A stretch of DNA of 64,000 nt. Source: Motacilla alba alba (taxonomy: Eukaryota; Chordata; Aves; Passeriformes; Motacillidae). The DNA lies in contig NC_052017.1 in the NCBI RefSeq assembly GCF_015832195.1, forward strand, positions 72,231,801-72,295,800. Reading direction: 5' to 3'. This document shows positions 1-10,536 of the stretch, one piece after another. Each line of letters opens with the position of its first letter. Within the stretch, counting starts at the first letter, position 1. Under the pieces are notes generated by a model. The model ran no database searches and was not told where the DNA came from. It worked only from the letters and a program-made list of their open reading frames with translations. Made by a program: the position numbers and the translations under genes.

Positions 1-269
1 CTTGTCTATTTTATGGAGTTAGGAGACAGCTTTAACAACATAAATTTTCAGTGTTTCTATGTAATGAAGATCAGTCATTCTCTATTGAGCCTGGCTGGGA
101 TGGAGTTATTTTGTTCATTGCAATCCACATGGTGTTGGGCTTTAGACATGTGATCTAGACAGTATTGATAACACACTTGGTTATTGTAAATGCAGGCGAT
201 CCCCCGTCTGGAAAGAATGATGCATCCGATTCCATGACATCAGAAGGCTAACTGATTACTTCATTATAC

Positions 270-295
270 GATATATATATATATATATATCTATA

Positions 296-342
<47 letters not shown>

Positions 343-376
343 ACTATTCTATACTATATTACACTATATTACACTA
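270..376. repeat. (AT)n microsatellite with degenerate 10-mer tail
   Basis: A long AT dinucleotide run, interrupted once by short CTATAT units, is followed by a degenerate 10-base repeat of the form ACTATATTAC from about 341. This is simple-sequence DNA with no coding meaning. Its length suggests it would be polymorphic between individuals. Confidence 0.95.
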
Positions 377-1290
377 CGTCTAAACTGAAACTGCACAAGC
401 ACTCAACTGAACAAAATCTCGTGACTGTCTGCTGACCGACAGTCTGGATATGTGCTTGGCCCTGACAGGTCAAGGAAACAAAACACCATCACTTTGGGTA
501 AACAATCTCCATATTGCATTCTACTTTGGCACAGCACAGGAGCAGCAAATGAGATAAGAATTGTTTTGATCATTCTTTTCTCTGCTTCTCTCACTACTCT
601 CAGGTTCAGAGAATGTGAATCCCACACTTGGTGATTCAGGGATTGCTGAACTGTGCTTACACAGCATCAAGGTTGCCTGTATTTCCCACTCCAGTAGGCT
701 GGTGGCAGGCAAGACTGGGACAAGATACAAGCAGGATGGTGACCAAAGTAACCAAAAACTTGGTTATCATACAACTGAGGTGTTTTTTCCAAAGAAGACT
801 TTGTTTGTGAATGAGCACACCACTTTGGGTGGTGAGTGACTGCTCTAGCACCACTTGTTTATCTGTTTTTCCTTGAAACATTAATCTGTTTTCATCTTGA
901 CCATCAGCTTTTACTGCTTTTGATCTTCTCATTCTCTCCCCCAGCCTGCTAAAAAGGTTTGAGAGAGCAGCTGGGTGGGGGCTTATTTGTCACCTAGGAT
1001 CAACTGACCACTTATACAAAAAACTCTTGAATAAATGTAGTTTTCATGTCATGGTGATATGAATCTTCAACCACTGTAGATCCTTTTATGAATTCAAGTG
1101 ATTTTAAGGTAATTATTGACTTTGTAAAGTATGACTTAACATGCCATAAAGCTTTCCTTTAAAAATTATTTAAGAAGTACTCACTATATCAGATAGCTGT
1201 AGATGTTAAACTTCCAAGTCACTTGTCTCTTCAGATTCATGACTGTATATTTATTGGAATTAAATGACTATTTATAAATACATATATAAA
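377..1290. other. Unique AT-rich DNA, no gene supported
   Basis: Several small open frames overlap on both strands between 403 and 932. None has a recognisable domain, and frames open on both strands at the same place are expected by chance. I see no splice-site pairing that would make an exon. Confidence 0.6.
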
Positions 1291-1412
1291 TCGGGCCAGA
1301 TTAGATGGGGCCCTGAGCAACCTGATCTAGTGGAAGGTGTCCTTGCTCATGGTGGGGGTGTTGGAACCAGACAATATCCCTTCCAGCCCAAACCATGCTA
1401 TGATTCTATGAT
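1291..1412 (+). mobile_element. CR1 LINE, 3' terminal fragment
   Basis: The stretch reads as the well-known avian CR1 3' end: a segment with ATGGGGCCCTGAGCAACCTG, then GGAGGTGTCC-like and TTGGAACCAGA-like text, then TTCCAGCCCAAACCATGCTA, ending in the short ATTCTATGAT tail. Only about 120 bases remain, which is typical of strongly 5'-truncated CR1 copies. It keeps no coding sequence. Divergence from the familiar consensus is modest, so the copy is not among the oldest here. Confidence 0.92.
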
Positions 1413-4400
1413 TTATTGAAACAATTAAACAATTTCAGGAAAAGACACATTACTTCTTCAGAAATCATTAAGAAAGAGACATTTCTCTAACACACATGAA
1501 AGATTCTAAGAATATTTTAAGGTCATACTGTAAATGGAAACTGATTCACATTTTAAAAAAAGTAATATAGTAGTTCATAAAAGTTGAAATAGACTTTTTA
1601 GCTCTTGGAATATCCCCTGTGAAACTAGACAGACTGATGAGAAAGAGGGATTAAAACTCCCTTCTACAGCGAAAGTCAGTGAAACTTTTAAGTAGGTGAA
1701 ACAAACGCATGCACTAGCACATTTACATCTATCAGTAGATTATACATTTGCAAACTGCCTAAACAAGTGAAAGAATAACAGCCAGTTTCACATCCAGCTA
1801 AGACAGAAAACTGCACGCTTTCCTCCTTTCATGAAATCAGGTGAAAGTGAGATCATAAAAATGTAGTGATTTGATCTAGCGGCACACTCACTTCAACTGA
1901 ACTTCAGAAGCACTAACACAGGCTCACCAGTCTTTTCAACTTGTTTCTTGAAAGGGAGAGTGAAGAATTTGTAGAGAAGTGTAAAAGAGCAGAACATCTA
2001 GTTCAGATTAAAGCAACTAACACCTTAGGAAGATGACTTTTAAATTACAGACTAGAAATAAAATTAAAAACCTCTCTCTGTAAAAGAAGTAATGAAATGA
2101 TTCATTGAAGTGGATACTTGCACTGAGTTCCTTCAGGTATTGACCTACTCAGCAAATATGTCTGACTGCTGTTGCTATTGTTCCCACCACCAAGCTAGGT
2201 GTGATGGTAGCAGTGCCGGGCTTCAAGTACCCCAGAGAGTGGAAAGATTAAAATAGAAGATTTCCCACATTCAAAAATAATTTTTCTACCATAAGACACA
2301 CAGTATTTTGGAAGTTTTAAAGACCTAGTTCACCATCCTGTGCAGCGTCAGGCATATTTAACTGGATTTTTTATTTACCAGGTTGTAAACCTTGGGTGAC
2401 TTGTTTATAGGTGATACCTTCTTACGCGTCTCCATCTCGGAAAGCTGTCAATAGACAAACTAAATCTCCTTTGTTGCAAATATCTGTTATTGTCATTTGC
2501 AATCATTTTGCAGAATGGAAAGACTCACATTATGTGTCAGTTGTCTCTGTTCTAATCAGAACCAGTTATTAAGTCTTGGTGGCAAACTCTAAAACATCTC
2601 TGTCTCCTCTCCAGTTACCTAGCTTCTATGAGACACTGTCCAAACTGAGAATTTATAGGCACAGGATATGAAATGTATCACTCTTGAAAACTGCTCTAGA
2701 CAGACCATTGCAAAGCAAGGGCAGGCGGTTACCTTGCTGGGTTTTCTCTTATGTTTAACTGGTGAAATGAAAGAAATAAAAAAATCTAACCTAAAGTGTG
2801 TTTAATTGAATACAGATCCAAAGTTCAAAAGTAATTTGGTAGGAAAAAAAAATTAAGTACTTAATTTCAGCAATGTCAAAATATATTTTAGTAGATGCAT
2901 TTAACATTAAGACTAATTAATTATTAAAATGACCCAAGAATGAAAAAAATACCCATGCCAGTTATAATATTTTAATTTTTCCCTTTGTTTTCTTTGTACA
3001 TGGTGACAAATGCTGACAAAACAGCATTTTCCAGTAGAAATGTTGCACTGATTTCTTTCAACCATCTTAACGTGATTGTGACAGATTGCACAATATAAAA
3101 AGCAATTCTATCAGCAAAACATACTTTACACATTACACCCACTATTTTCCCCTTTTAAAGCATCTGTCACTGCTTTTAAAGGTCACATATTTCATGTTTC
3201 ACTGTGTGGGGAGAAAAAATATTTCCTCTTAACTTGTGAGATTAGCAAGGATGCTATACCAGCTTTGTTGTGCACTGGATAATTTCATTTATTATTTTTA
3301 CTGTGACATAGTACCTGGAATTCATTTTTTTGTGCAAATAAAGACTTTCTTGTGCGCAACTTTTGTACTGCAATAATGGTAAAAAAAACCAGAAAAAATA
3401 TTATTTAACTGAATGAGGTCTGATTTTTTTGCTTCCACCAATTAAAGTATCTTCCTCCTCTTTCCTGTAGTAGTACTGTGAAGTAAATCTGACATGAGAA
3501 AAGATCAAATCCTGTTGCTAATGTTGTGAGAAAAATGCCTCTGCCCAATACTAAGCATATTAAAATTCTGCTGGTCCTTGTATTATAGCCCAAAAAAATT
3601 GAGGGGTGAGCTGTAGGATAAACTTGCTTATGTCCAACAGCTACAGCAAAAAAATACTTAAAAGGAGGGATTTAAGAAGGGTGCACAGGTTTAGGAAAAA
3701 ATAAACAGAAGGAGAAAAAAAGTCAAAGAAAATGATATAAAAAAAGGACAAGGAAAAAAAATGTATGGAAACAACACAGATCACTACACCTTAGCATTGT
3801 ATTTGAAGCTCTGGTTAAGTTCAATGGGAGAGACATAGGTGGTTTTAGGGATACTGTATGTTACTAATTAAACAGAGGAATCTTATTCTTATAATCTTCA
3901 GTTCTACAGAATTTCAGGTAACAGATCATTGCTGAAAGAAAAGGGAGAGCTTTTCTTGTTTGATATATGTATTTAATACACAGCCATGGTTTTCAAGAAA
4001 ATTGAACTCAAAAATAAAAGTTAAAGAAATGAATTTATTTCTCACTGTATTCAAGGAGTTAATGATCATGACAAACTACATTTACTGGAAAGACATAAAA
4101 TGAAGGGTCTGATCTTCTCCTTAGGGTGTCAAAAAGGTCATCTTTGTACTGCTGGTCCAGAATAGAAGAGGTACTGCAGCCTAGCTTACTTTTTTATGTC
4201 AAGCGCTTTCAAAGTAATTCACTGTCATTTTCTGCAGTAAAGATTTTTATAGTTCTTTATGCAGGTTTGCCTGAGCTGCTCCAACAGTTTTTCCCCCAAA
4301 ATTCAATAGAAAGAAATAAAATAAAATTTCAAAGAAAATATTGTAAATGGTGCACATATAAATCAATTTTGTTCTTTAAGAAGAGTTGTAGCTTGAATTT

Positions 4401-4432
4401 TCTGAACTCTAGATGCATTTCCTCAACCATTA
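1413..4432. other. Unique AT-rich DNA, no gene supported
   Basis: About 3 kb with only short chance frames, such as those at 3405-3593 (minus) and 4126-4461 (plus), neither with a recognisable domain. A-runs occur near 3710-3765. I see no repeat family and no exon signature. Confidence 0.6.
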
Positions 4433-4464
4433 CCCTCCCGTGTAAAATCCCTCCCGTGTAAAAT
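4433..4464. repeat. Perfect 16-bp tandem duplication
   Basis: The 16-mer CCCTCCCGTGTAAAAT occurs twice head to tail with no mismatch, at 4433-4448 and 4449-4464. This looks like a recent local duplication by replication slippage. Confidence 0.95.
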
Positions 4465-4739
4465 TTTGCTCTTTTGATATTCTTATGGTTAGATCCCCAA
4501 GGCTTTTCATTGACAAATTTGAAATGTGAAGATCATATAAGAATTTCAAAACAGATAGTACTTTTGATGAGAAGTGAGTTTACATGAATATCCATTTGAA
4601 AACTATTAGCTTTAAGGGTCTTGTTTAATTGAACACATGGTCAAACCTTAGGCAATTTCCAGATGTCCACCCAGCTGCTCTCACTCTTTTTTTCTCAACA
4701 GGACATGAGGAGAAAATAAAGAAAAAGCTTGTCTGTTGA

Positions 4740-5395
4740 AATAGAGACTGGGAGATATCTTCCCAGTTACTGTCACGGCCAAAACAAGCTTGACTTGAAG
4801 AAACTTACTTTAATTAATTGCCAATTAAAACCAGACTTGGACAGTGTGTGCGGGGGAAGACAAATACAGAAACAAGACACTCTCCCTACATCCCTCTTCT
4901 TCCCAGCCTCCACTTCATGCCAACATTCCTGACTCTTCTACCTCCTCCCGATGTGAAGCGCAAGGGCTGCGGCCACTCCACAGCAGCTCCTCTCTGCTGT
5001 TCCCCACGCTCCTCCCGGTCTCCAGCCTGGGGCCTTCCTCGTCCTTCGGGATAAGCTTGCTCCAGCGTGGGCTCTCCATGGGCTGCAGCTTCCCTCCGGG
5101 CACATCCTCCTGCCCCGCCGGGTCTCTCCTGCCCCCAGCCCTGCTCCAGCTGTCCCCTCGGGGCTCGCAGGGCTGTTTCTCGCTCGCTTCCCCTGGCTCA
5201 GCCCTGGCTGCCGGGCAGCGTTTCGCCCTCCCTTGCCCAGGCTTTCCCCGGGGCTGAGGGGCTCAGCCGTGCCCTGCGCTGGGGCCGCTGCAGCCGCTGG
5301 CACCGCCTGGGGCCGGCCCGGGCAGCCCCGGCACAGCCCCGGCACTGCCGCCGCCACCGGGGCAGCCGCGCTGGGTACAGAAGTTGTTTGGGAAT
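4740..5395 (-). mobile_element. LTR-like avian repeat, copy A (GC-rich)
   Basis: Read on the minus strand this matches the family seen at 8737-9818 and 57601-58702. The shared landmarks are the 3' part around 4750-4830 (GTAACTGGGAAG, then an AATTAA where copy C has AATAAA) and the block around 5040-5110 with GCTCCAGCGTGGGCTCTCCA and the CCATGGGCTGCAG motif. The 5' end (about 5180-5390 on plus) is very GC-rich and still aligns by eye with the expected sequence near the element start. The copy is shorter than the other two, so an internal deletion is likely. Open frames here, including one of 159 codons at 4938-5417, follow from high GC and are not genes. I read it as a solo LTR of an endogenous retrovirus, but the exact family is uncertain. 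Confidence 0.72.
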
Positions 5396-7080
5396 CGAGG
5401 TGCTTGCTGTAGATCAAAATCTATAATTTTAGAAAGACATCGCACTTCAAATATGACACTTTTTAATGTTTCATTAGCTTGAGCTCTTAAAATTTCATTT
5501 AATGTGGTCCATTTACCTGCTATTAAAACCCACTCTGTATGCTTACACCTTATTAAATGCCCAGCATTGGGAAAATGTTCAGTGCGTTCTGGGAGTCAAC
5601 ACAAAGCAATGAGGCCAACCAGCTTTCAATGTATATTTAAAAAATAATCTGGTTTTCTTACACAGGAGAACCTAGTGTAAGTCTAAGATGCATTACCTCC
5701 TTTTTCTGTCTTGGAGAATTCACTGTGATTAGAGTTACGGACTTTGGCACAAAAGACAGAAAGTTACTTTCATAGGCATTTTATTTTATAAGAACAGAAA
5801 CCAGAATGTCCTCATCTTGAGCTCAGTTAATACAAATTCATTGTCTAGACTACAGCAATGCAGTGCATCTTTTATTTCTGATGTATGCCTTTGGTAGTTT
5901 ATTTTTTCCTTGAACTTAAATTGGCTGGATGCTTCAAAATGTTTTCTGTCAAGTGTTCTGAGCTAATAGTTCTTTTTAATGATGGAAACATGGAGGGGCA
6001 GAATGAACACATAAAATCTGCACTAGGCGGGGTTGATATTGAAATATTAGGTGTGAGACATTTTAGTAGAACTCAAGTTTACCTAATCAGAGAAGAGGTT
6101 TATCTGGCAGAATTGCTTGCCTTCACTCTTTTCCTTGCCTTCCTATAATATTGCTAAAGTACAATTGGGTGATATGGTTATAAATGTGCTTACTGGCATC
6201 CAGAGAAAGTACGGATTTTCTTTTGATAGTGAAGCTGTAAGTCTCAGAGAAGATCTGAGAGTCTTCAAGAGAAGTTGCCCTTCCCTTGTAAGTACAGCCA
6301 GAAGCACTTTACTGGAAAATCTGGTATAAATTGGGTATTTTTTTCTTCTGAGGAAAACTTCTCCAGCAAGAGCTAGGCAATATTTACTAGCCCAAATAAT
6401 CAAGAAACTAAGAAAATGTGATTATTTTTCCTTCCCCTAATATCTTCTACAAAACCAGAATTAGTTTAAATGTCATTTATGTAAGCACAGCATTCGCTCA
6501 TAGCAGATTGCAACTGAATAACTCATACAGATTGTCCTCAACTGTCTGACATAAGTTTAATATCCAGTTCTACTTGTCTGCTTCCACTACCAAATGAGAG
6601 CTAAGTGTAGATTTATGTGAATGTAACAAGTCATTATTGCTTTCTTCTCAGCCATCACTAATCTTTTACTTTATAGATAGTCACTTCATGTACTGTCATC
6701 ATCTCATTATCTTATGTTTATTTTACTGTCCATGACAGAAATTGTTTTATTTATTTTTAAAATACATAAAGGCATTTTACATTCACCATGTAAGATTTCC
6801 CTCATATCTTAGTTACAGAGATTTAATAGCATTTTTCTTTCAGCCTTGCATAGGTTGAAATCACAAGATATATTCATCTAGTTTTTAACTGGAACCCCTC
6901 ACTGAAACTGCATTTACTTGTCTTTAACAGATGTATTTATTTAGCTTTTATCTATAGGCTGAAACACATCTTTATATTTCTGTGCTTCAGGCACTGATTT
7001 TGCATCAGTGAGAAGTTGACTTTGTAAGTGATGGATGTCATAGGTGGGACTAAAAATGTGCCAGGCTGTGGTCCAGACAC
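5396..7080. other. Unique AT-rich DNA, no gene supported
   Basis: Base composition drops sharply back to AT-rich after the GC-rich repeat. Frames at 5885-6148 and 6117-6329 have no recognisable domain and no convincing splice context. No repeat family was recognised. Confidence 0.55.
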
Positions 7081-7353
7081 TGATGCCTTAAGTTTTAACT
7101 TTCATATTTTTTCAGATTTTGTGATGCCTAGGGATGTAGCTCTGAGCTTCATAGTAAGTGTTAGCAGGTTCTCTTCACAGGGTGGGTGGACAAAACAATC
7201 CTTTTCCAGCTTGAGACCAAGGACAACCATTACATGGTTTAGGCTAAAAGGTATAAATAATGGGGAGCTGAAGGGAGCAAAAAGAGGATGGGACTTCATA
7301 ATCTGAAACTATAGGTGGAGAATTATATCCAGTATTCAAATGGACCAAAAACT

Positions 7354-7360
7354 TATAAAA
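7354..7360 (+). promoter_or_regulatory. TATA box of the ERV LTR
   Basis: TATAAAA lies in the 3' half of the LTR, at the spacing from AATAAA expected for an LTR with a short R region. A second A/T-rich candidate, TATAAATAA, lies at about 7252. Whether either still drives transcription cannot be told from sequence. Confidence 0.6.
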
Positions 7361-7470
7361 GTGTGAGACCTCGTAACCAGTTGAACATTTTGTGACCATT
7401 TTGGACCCATCTTGGGTTTAGCCCTGGCCAGGCTTTGGTACTGCCCAAGGTGTAACCTTTAAGGCCTTTT

Positions 7471-7476
7471 AATAAA
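7471..7476 (+). terminator. Polyadenylation signal of the ERV LTR
   Basis: A canonical AATAAA hexamer is followed by a T-rich downstream element. Its place about 117 bases after the TATA box fits the R-region layout of a retroviral LTR. Confidence 0.65.
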
Positions 7477-7544
7477 TACCTACTTTATTCTCTTAGCTTT
7501 GTCTAGCCTCTGTTTCATGTCAGCCTCTCAAGGCGTGAACACAT

Positions 7545-7850
7545 GCACATGGGAACCTCCCTAATGCAGTGGAAACTGAATCCAGCAAACCCTGGCACCA
7601 GTGCTGGAGATACCCTGCTAGATGCCGCAGACTCTTATCCAGGCAGAGAAGGAAGCATGCATTTTCAGGGAGGAGCTGGAGCTCCTCAGAGAGTTGCAGG
7701 TCAGAGTGGGCACATTGTCAGTGCAGGGTTTGCTGGAGAAAGGGGACAGAGGGAACTGTAGTGCTGGGGACAGCTGTAGCAGGTATGTGAGCCATCCTGC
7801 CCACCCACAATGACAGTCACCTCCTGAGAAGGATTTTGAAAGCATTCCCT
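7545..7850 (+). other. GC-richer block after the LTR, possible retroelement internal remnant
   Basis: Directly after the LTR the sequence becomes GC-richer for about 300 bases. A plus-strand frame at 7622-7813 is rich in Glu and Leu (it includes FREELELLRELQVRVGTL), a coiled-coil-like pattern seen in LINE ORF1 and some gag proteins. It has no diagnostic motif, so it may be ERV internal sequence, a CR1 ORF1 scrap or unrelated DNA. No primer-binding site was identified with confidence. Confidence 0.3.
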
Positions 7851-8736
7851 GTTGTGAAAATAAGGAACATTTAGACTGAGGAGAGAAAAGGGTAAGTTTT
7901 TTCTCTAATTTTTTGCTTTACTTGACACTGACATAGTAAGCACACTTCCCAGTGCTCAAATGGAAATCTTCCATGTGGAAATGACAATACAGCAGTGGTG
8001 GGTAATGAATGTGAAGTGTTCAAAGGGATATGTAAGTATTAGTGGAGATGCAAAGGCCAGATTCTAAGATGCAATTTTACAACTAAAAATGGTACTTTCC
8101 AATGGCTTTGGAACAAGCAGAGCGCTCTCAAGAAAACTGCTTTTTAACCTTCTTCTGAGGATTTCTGGGCCATATTGAAATACGACTGTTATTGATGGGA
8201 TTCTTTCCCTTAATTTTTCTCAGCTTCACATGACATTTTCCTAGGTTTGCCTTACGTTTCTGTGATCATGCCATCCTCCAAAAGTTGTAGCAAGAGATAC
8301 AAGCAAGGTACTCTCTGTTGGAAACTTGGAAAAACCTTTGCTAGTTTTACTTGTGCTATGGAATTTCTTTTTTTTTTCCCCCAAGAGTCAGTTTAATAAA
8401 TGCACGGTCTGACAATAGTTATGTTCTATAGAGACTATTTTTATACTTAACTTTTTTTCCCATACAAGCATAGGACATGTGTTCATTAACTTCTTTTTTT
8501 TTTTTCCTTGATTGACAAGGTCTTTTCTTTTTTTTTTTTTTTCCTATGTGAGGTCAGTGAAGTTACTGAATAATTTGTAAAGTTTAATAAAGTGTTGGAA
8601 ATATTAAATCTGTTATGAACTAAATAATGCATTCCAACATGCCTGTTCTGGTAGTGACATAGCAAATGTGAGGCTGCCATGACACCATAACAAAAAAAAA
8701 AACAAACCAACATGGCAAAGAAATATATTGAGTTTT
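7851..8736. other. Unique DNA with T-rich tracts, no gene supported
   Basis: Two T-runs (about 8492-8506 and 8527-8542) flank a short spacer, and an A-run lies at about 8692-8702. The antisense frame at 8486-8713 is a product of these homopolymers. Nothing else was recognised. Confidence 0.6.
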
Positions 8737-9818
8737 CTTGGCAAAGTGTTAGTAGCAGGGGAGCTGCAGAGGTGGATTCTGTGAGAAGTTGTCAGAATTT
8801 CTCTTATGTCCGATGGAGACAATACCAATGGGCTCCAAGACAAATCCATTGCTGGTCAAGGCCGAGCCTGTCAGGGATGGTGATAGTGTCTCTGAGATAA
8901 GGTATTTAAGAAACAAAAGAAAAAATGTGTTACATCTCAGGAGAAAATTGTAGCCAGAGAAAAGAGGAATGAGAATATGCAAGGGAAACAACCTTGAGAC
9001 ACCAAGATTAGTGAAAAAGGAAGGGGAGGGTGTGTTTCAGATGCTGGAGCTGAGATTCTTCTGCAACCTGTGGTGCAGACTGTGGTGCAGCTGTGCCTCT
9101 CCAGCCCATGGAGGTCCCTGGTGGAGCAGAGATCCACCTGCAGCCCATAGAGGACCGTGCCAGAGCAGGAAGATGCCTGAAGGAGGCTGTGAATCTGTAG
9201 GAAGTCCATGCTGGAGTAGGCTTCTGGCAAGACCAGTGGCCCTGTAGAGAAAGAAGTTCATTCATGAGCAGGTTTTCTTGGTAGGACTTGAGACCCCATG
9301 GGGGAACCACATGGAAGCAGGCTGTTCCTGAAGGACTCCATGGGGTTCTCACACTGGAGAGGGAGCCTGTGGAAGGGACTCATGATAGAGCAGTTCATGA
9401 AGAACTGTAGCCCATGGGAAGAATCCCACATAGGGGCAGGGGAGAGACTTCTCTTGCTGAAGAAGCAAAAAGTGGCAGAAAAAATGTGATGAACTGACTG
9501 TAAGCTCCATTCCTCAGCCCGCTTGCCACTGGAGAAGAGGAAATACTAAATCAGGATTAAAGTTAAGCCCAAGAAGAAAGGAGTGTTCTAACATTTAGTT
9601 TTATTTCTCATTTTCCTACTTTTTTGATTGGTATTTAATGAACATATTTTCCTAAGTCGAGTCTGTTTGCCTGTGGCAGTAATCAGTGAGTTATCTTTCC
9701 TTGTCCTTACCTCAATCCATGAATCTTTCATTATATTTTCTCTCCCCTCTCCGGATGAGGAGGGGAATAAAAGAGTGGCGTTGGTGGGCACTGGTGTCCA
9801 GCCAAGGTCAAACCACCT
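8737..9818 (+). mobile_element. LTR-like avian repeat, copy B
   Basis: A plus-strand copy of a high-copy avian repeat also present at 4740-5395 (minus) and 57601-58702 (plus). Landmarks in order are TGGCAAAGTGTTAGTAGCAG at the start, a GAGCCTGTCAGGGATGGTGA segment, a TATTTAAG promoter-like site at about 8902, repeated CCCATGGAGG / GGAGCAG modules from about 9040 to 9430, and a 3' part with CTTGTCCTTACCTCAATCCA and GCCAAGGTCAAACCACC. Where copy C has AATAAA this copy reads TTTAATGAA, so that signal is lost; a different AATAAA occurs at about 9769. The modules produce overlapping open frames on both strands (8937-9352), which are not genes. Confidence 0.8.
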
Positions 9819-10148
9819 CAAGAAGTCAGGGAGGGAGTTCTTCCAAATAAATTTCAGCTACTTATTAGTCTGTCTGTGCATCTTTTCAACATTGCCTTGT
9901 GAAATTTTTTGCCACTTAGAGCTCCCCAGATTCATTTGACACAAGCTTTTAAAGTCAATATTTACTTTGTGGGAAGAGAGCGATACTTTGGGAAAAAAAA
10001 AACAAATTATGAACAAAACCGATTAAATGTAAATTGGGGGTAAAAAAATCTACTCAATGTCATGCCATCTATTTACTGAGAGTCTGAAAGTTCTGTGTAC
10101 CAAGCAGACTGTTGGAGTAAAAGCAAGTCTATGTAGTCCAATATACTT

Positions 10149-10166
10149 CCAGTGGACTTCCACTGG
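10149..10166. repeat. Short palindrome, 8-bp arms
   Basis: CCAGTGGA and TCCACTGG are perfect reverse complements separated by two bases. A single 8-bp palindrome can arise by chance in a window this size. Confidence 0.7.
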
Positions 10167-10512
10167 TGAGGCTTAGATGAGGCTTTGACATAGTGCAAGA
10201 AATTAAAAAGTTGAAGCATATACAAGCTCTTAAATTCCTCAGAAATTTAAGAAGGCAATATGGATTATTCTGGCCAACTCATATATATTTTGTGTTTATC
10301 TATGTTTTGCCATGCTCTATCAAAAATGAATGCCCTTCTTTTTTGGAACTTCTGTTGAACCAAAAAATACTCAGATAAAAAACAATTCCTATCAAAATTT
10401 TCTTCTCCTAAATTTTATTTATCAACCATAGGAAAGAAATTTCTCTGTAGTGTATATTCTATTGTTCCTCTGTATCCAACAAGCATATATTAAAAATAAT
10501 ACCAATGTTGGG

Positions 10513-10536
10513 TAAAGTATATTGTAATATACTTTA
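10513..10536. repeat. AT-rich inverted repeat, 11-bp arms
   Basis: TAAAGTATATT and AATATACTTTA are perfect reverse complements with a 2-base spacer. A further copy of the right-arm sequence (ATATACTTTA) follows at 10540-10549, so the unit is present three times in about 40 bases. Confidence 0.85.

Larger units (their letters stand above)
7081..7541 (+). mobile_element. Avian endogenous retrovirus LTR
   Basis: The block begins TGATGCCTTAAG and ends near GCGTGAACA, so it has TG...CA-type ends. Inside, it has the layout of a promoter-plus-polyadenylation LTR: a TATAAAA box at 7354-7360, an AATAAA signal at 7471-7476 about 117 bases later, then a T-rich segment (TACTTTATTC). The text is familiar to me from LTRs of avian, especially passerine, ERVs. 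ACAC occurs immediately before the start and at 7539-7542 near the end, which could be a short target-site duplication but is too short to be sure. No second LTR or intact gag, pol or env follows, so this is most likely a solo LTR, possibly with a short internal remnant downstream. Confidence 0.8.

Noticed and set aside
4938..5417. A 159-codon minus-strand frame rich in Ala, Gly and Pro
   Set aside because: It covers GC-rich repeat sequence where stops are rare; overlapping frames are open on both strands and the composition is that of chance translation.
7077..7542. ACAC on both sides of the ERV LTR as a target-site duplication
   Set aside because: Four bases of a simple dinucleotide match too easily by chance, and the exact 3' end of the LTR is not certain.
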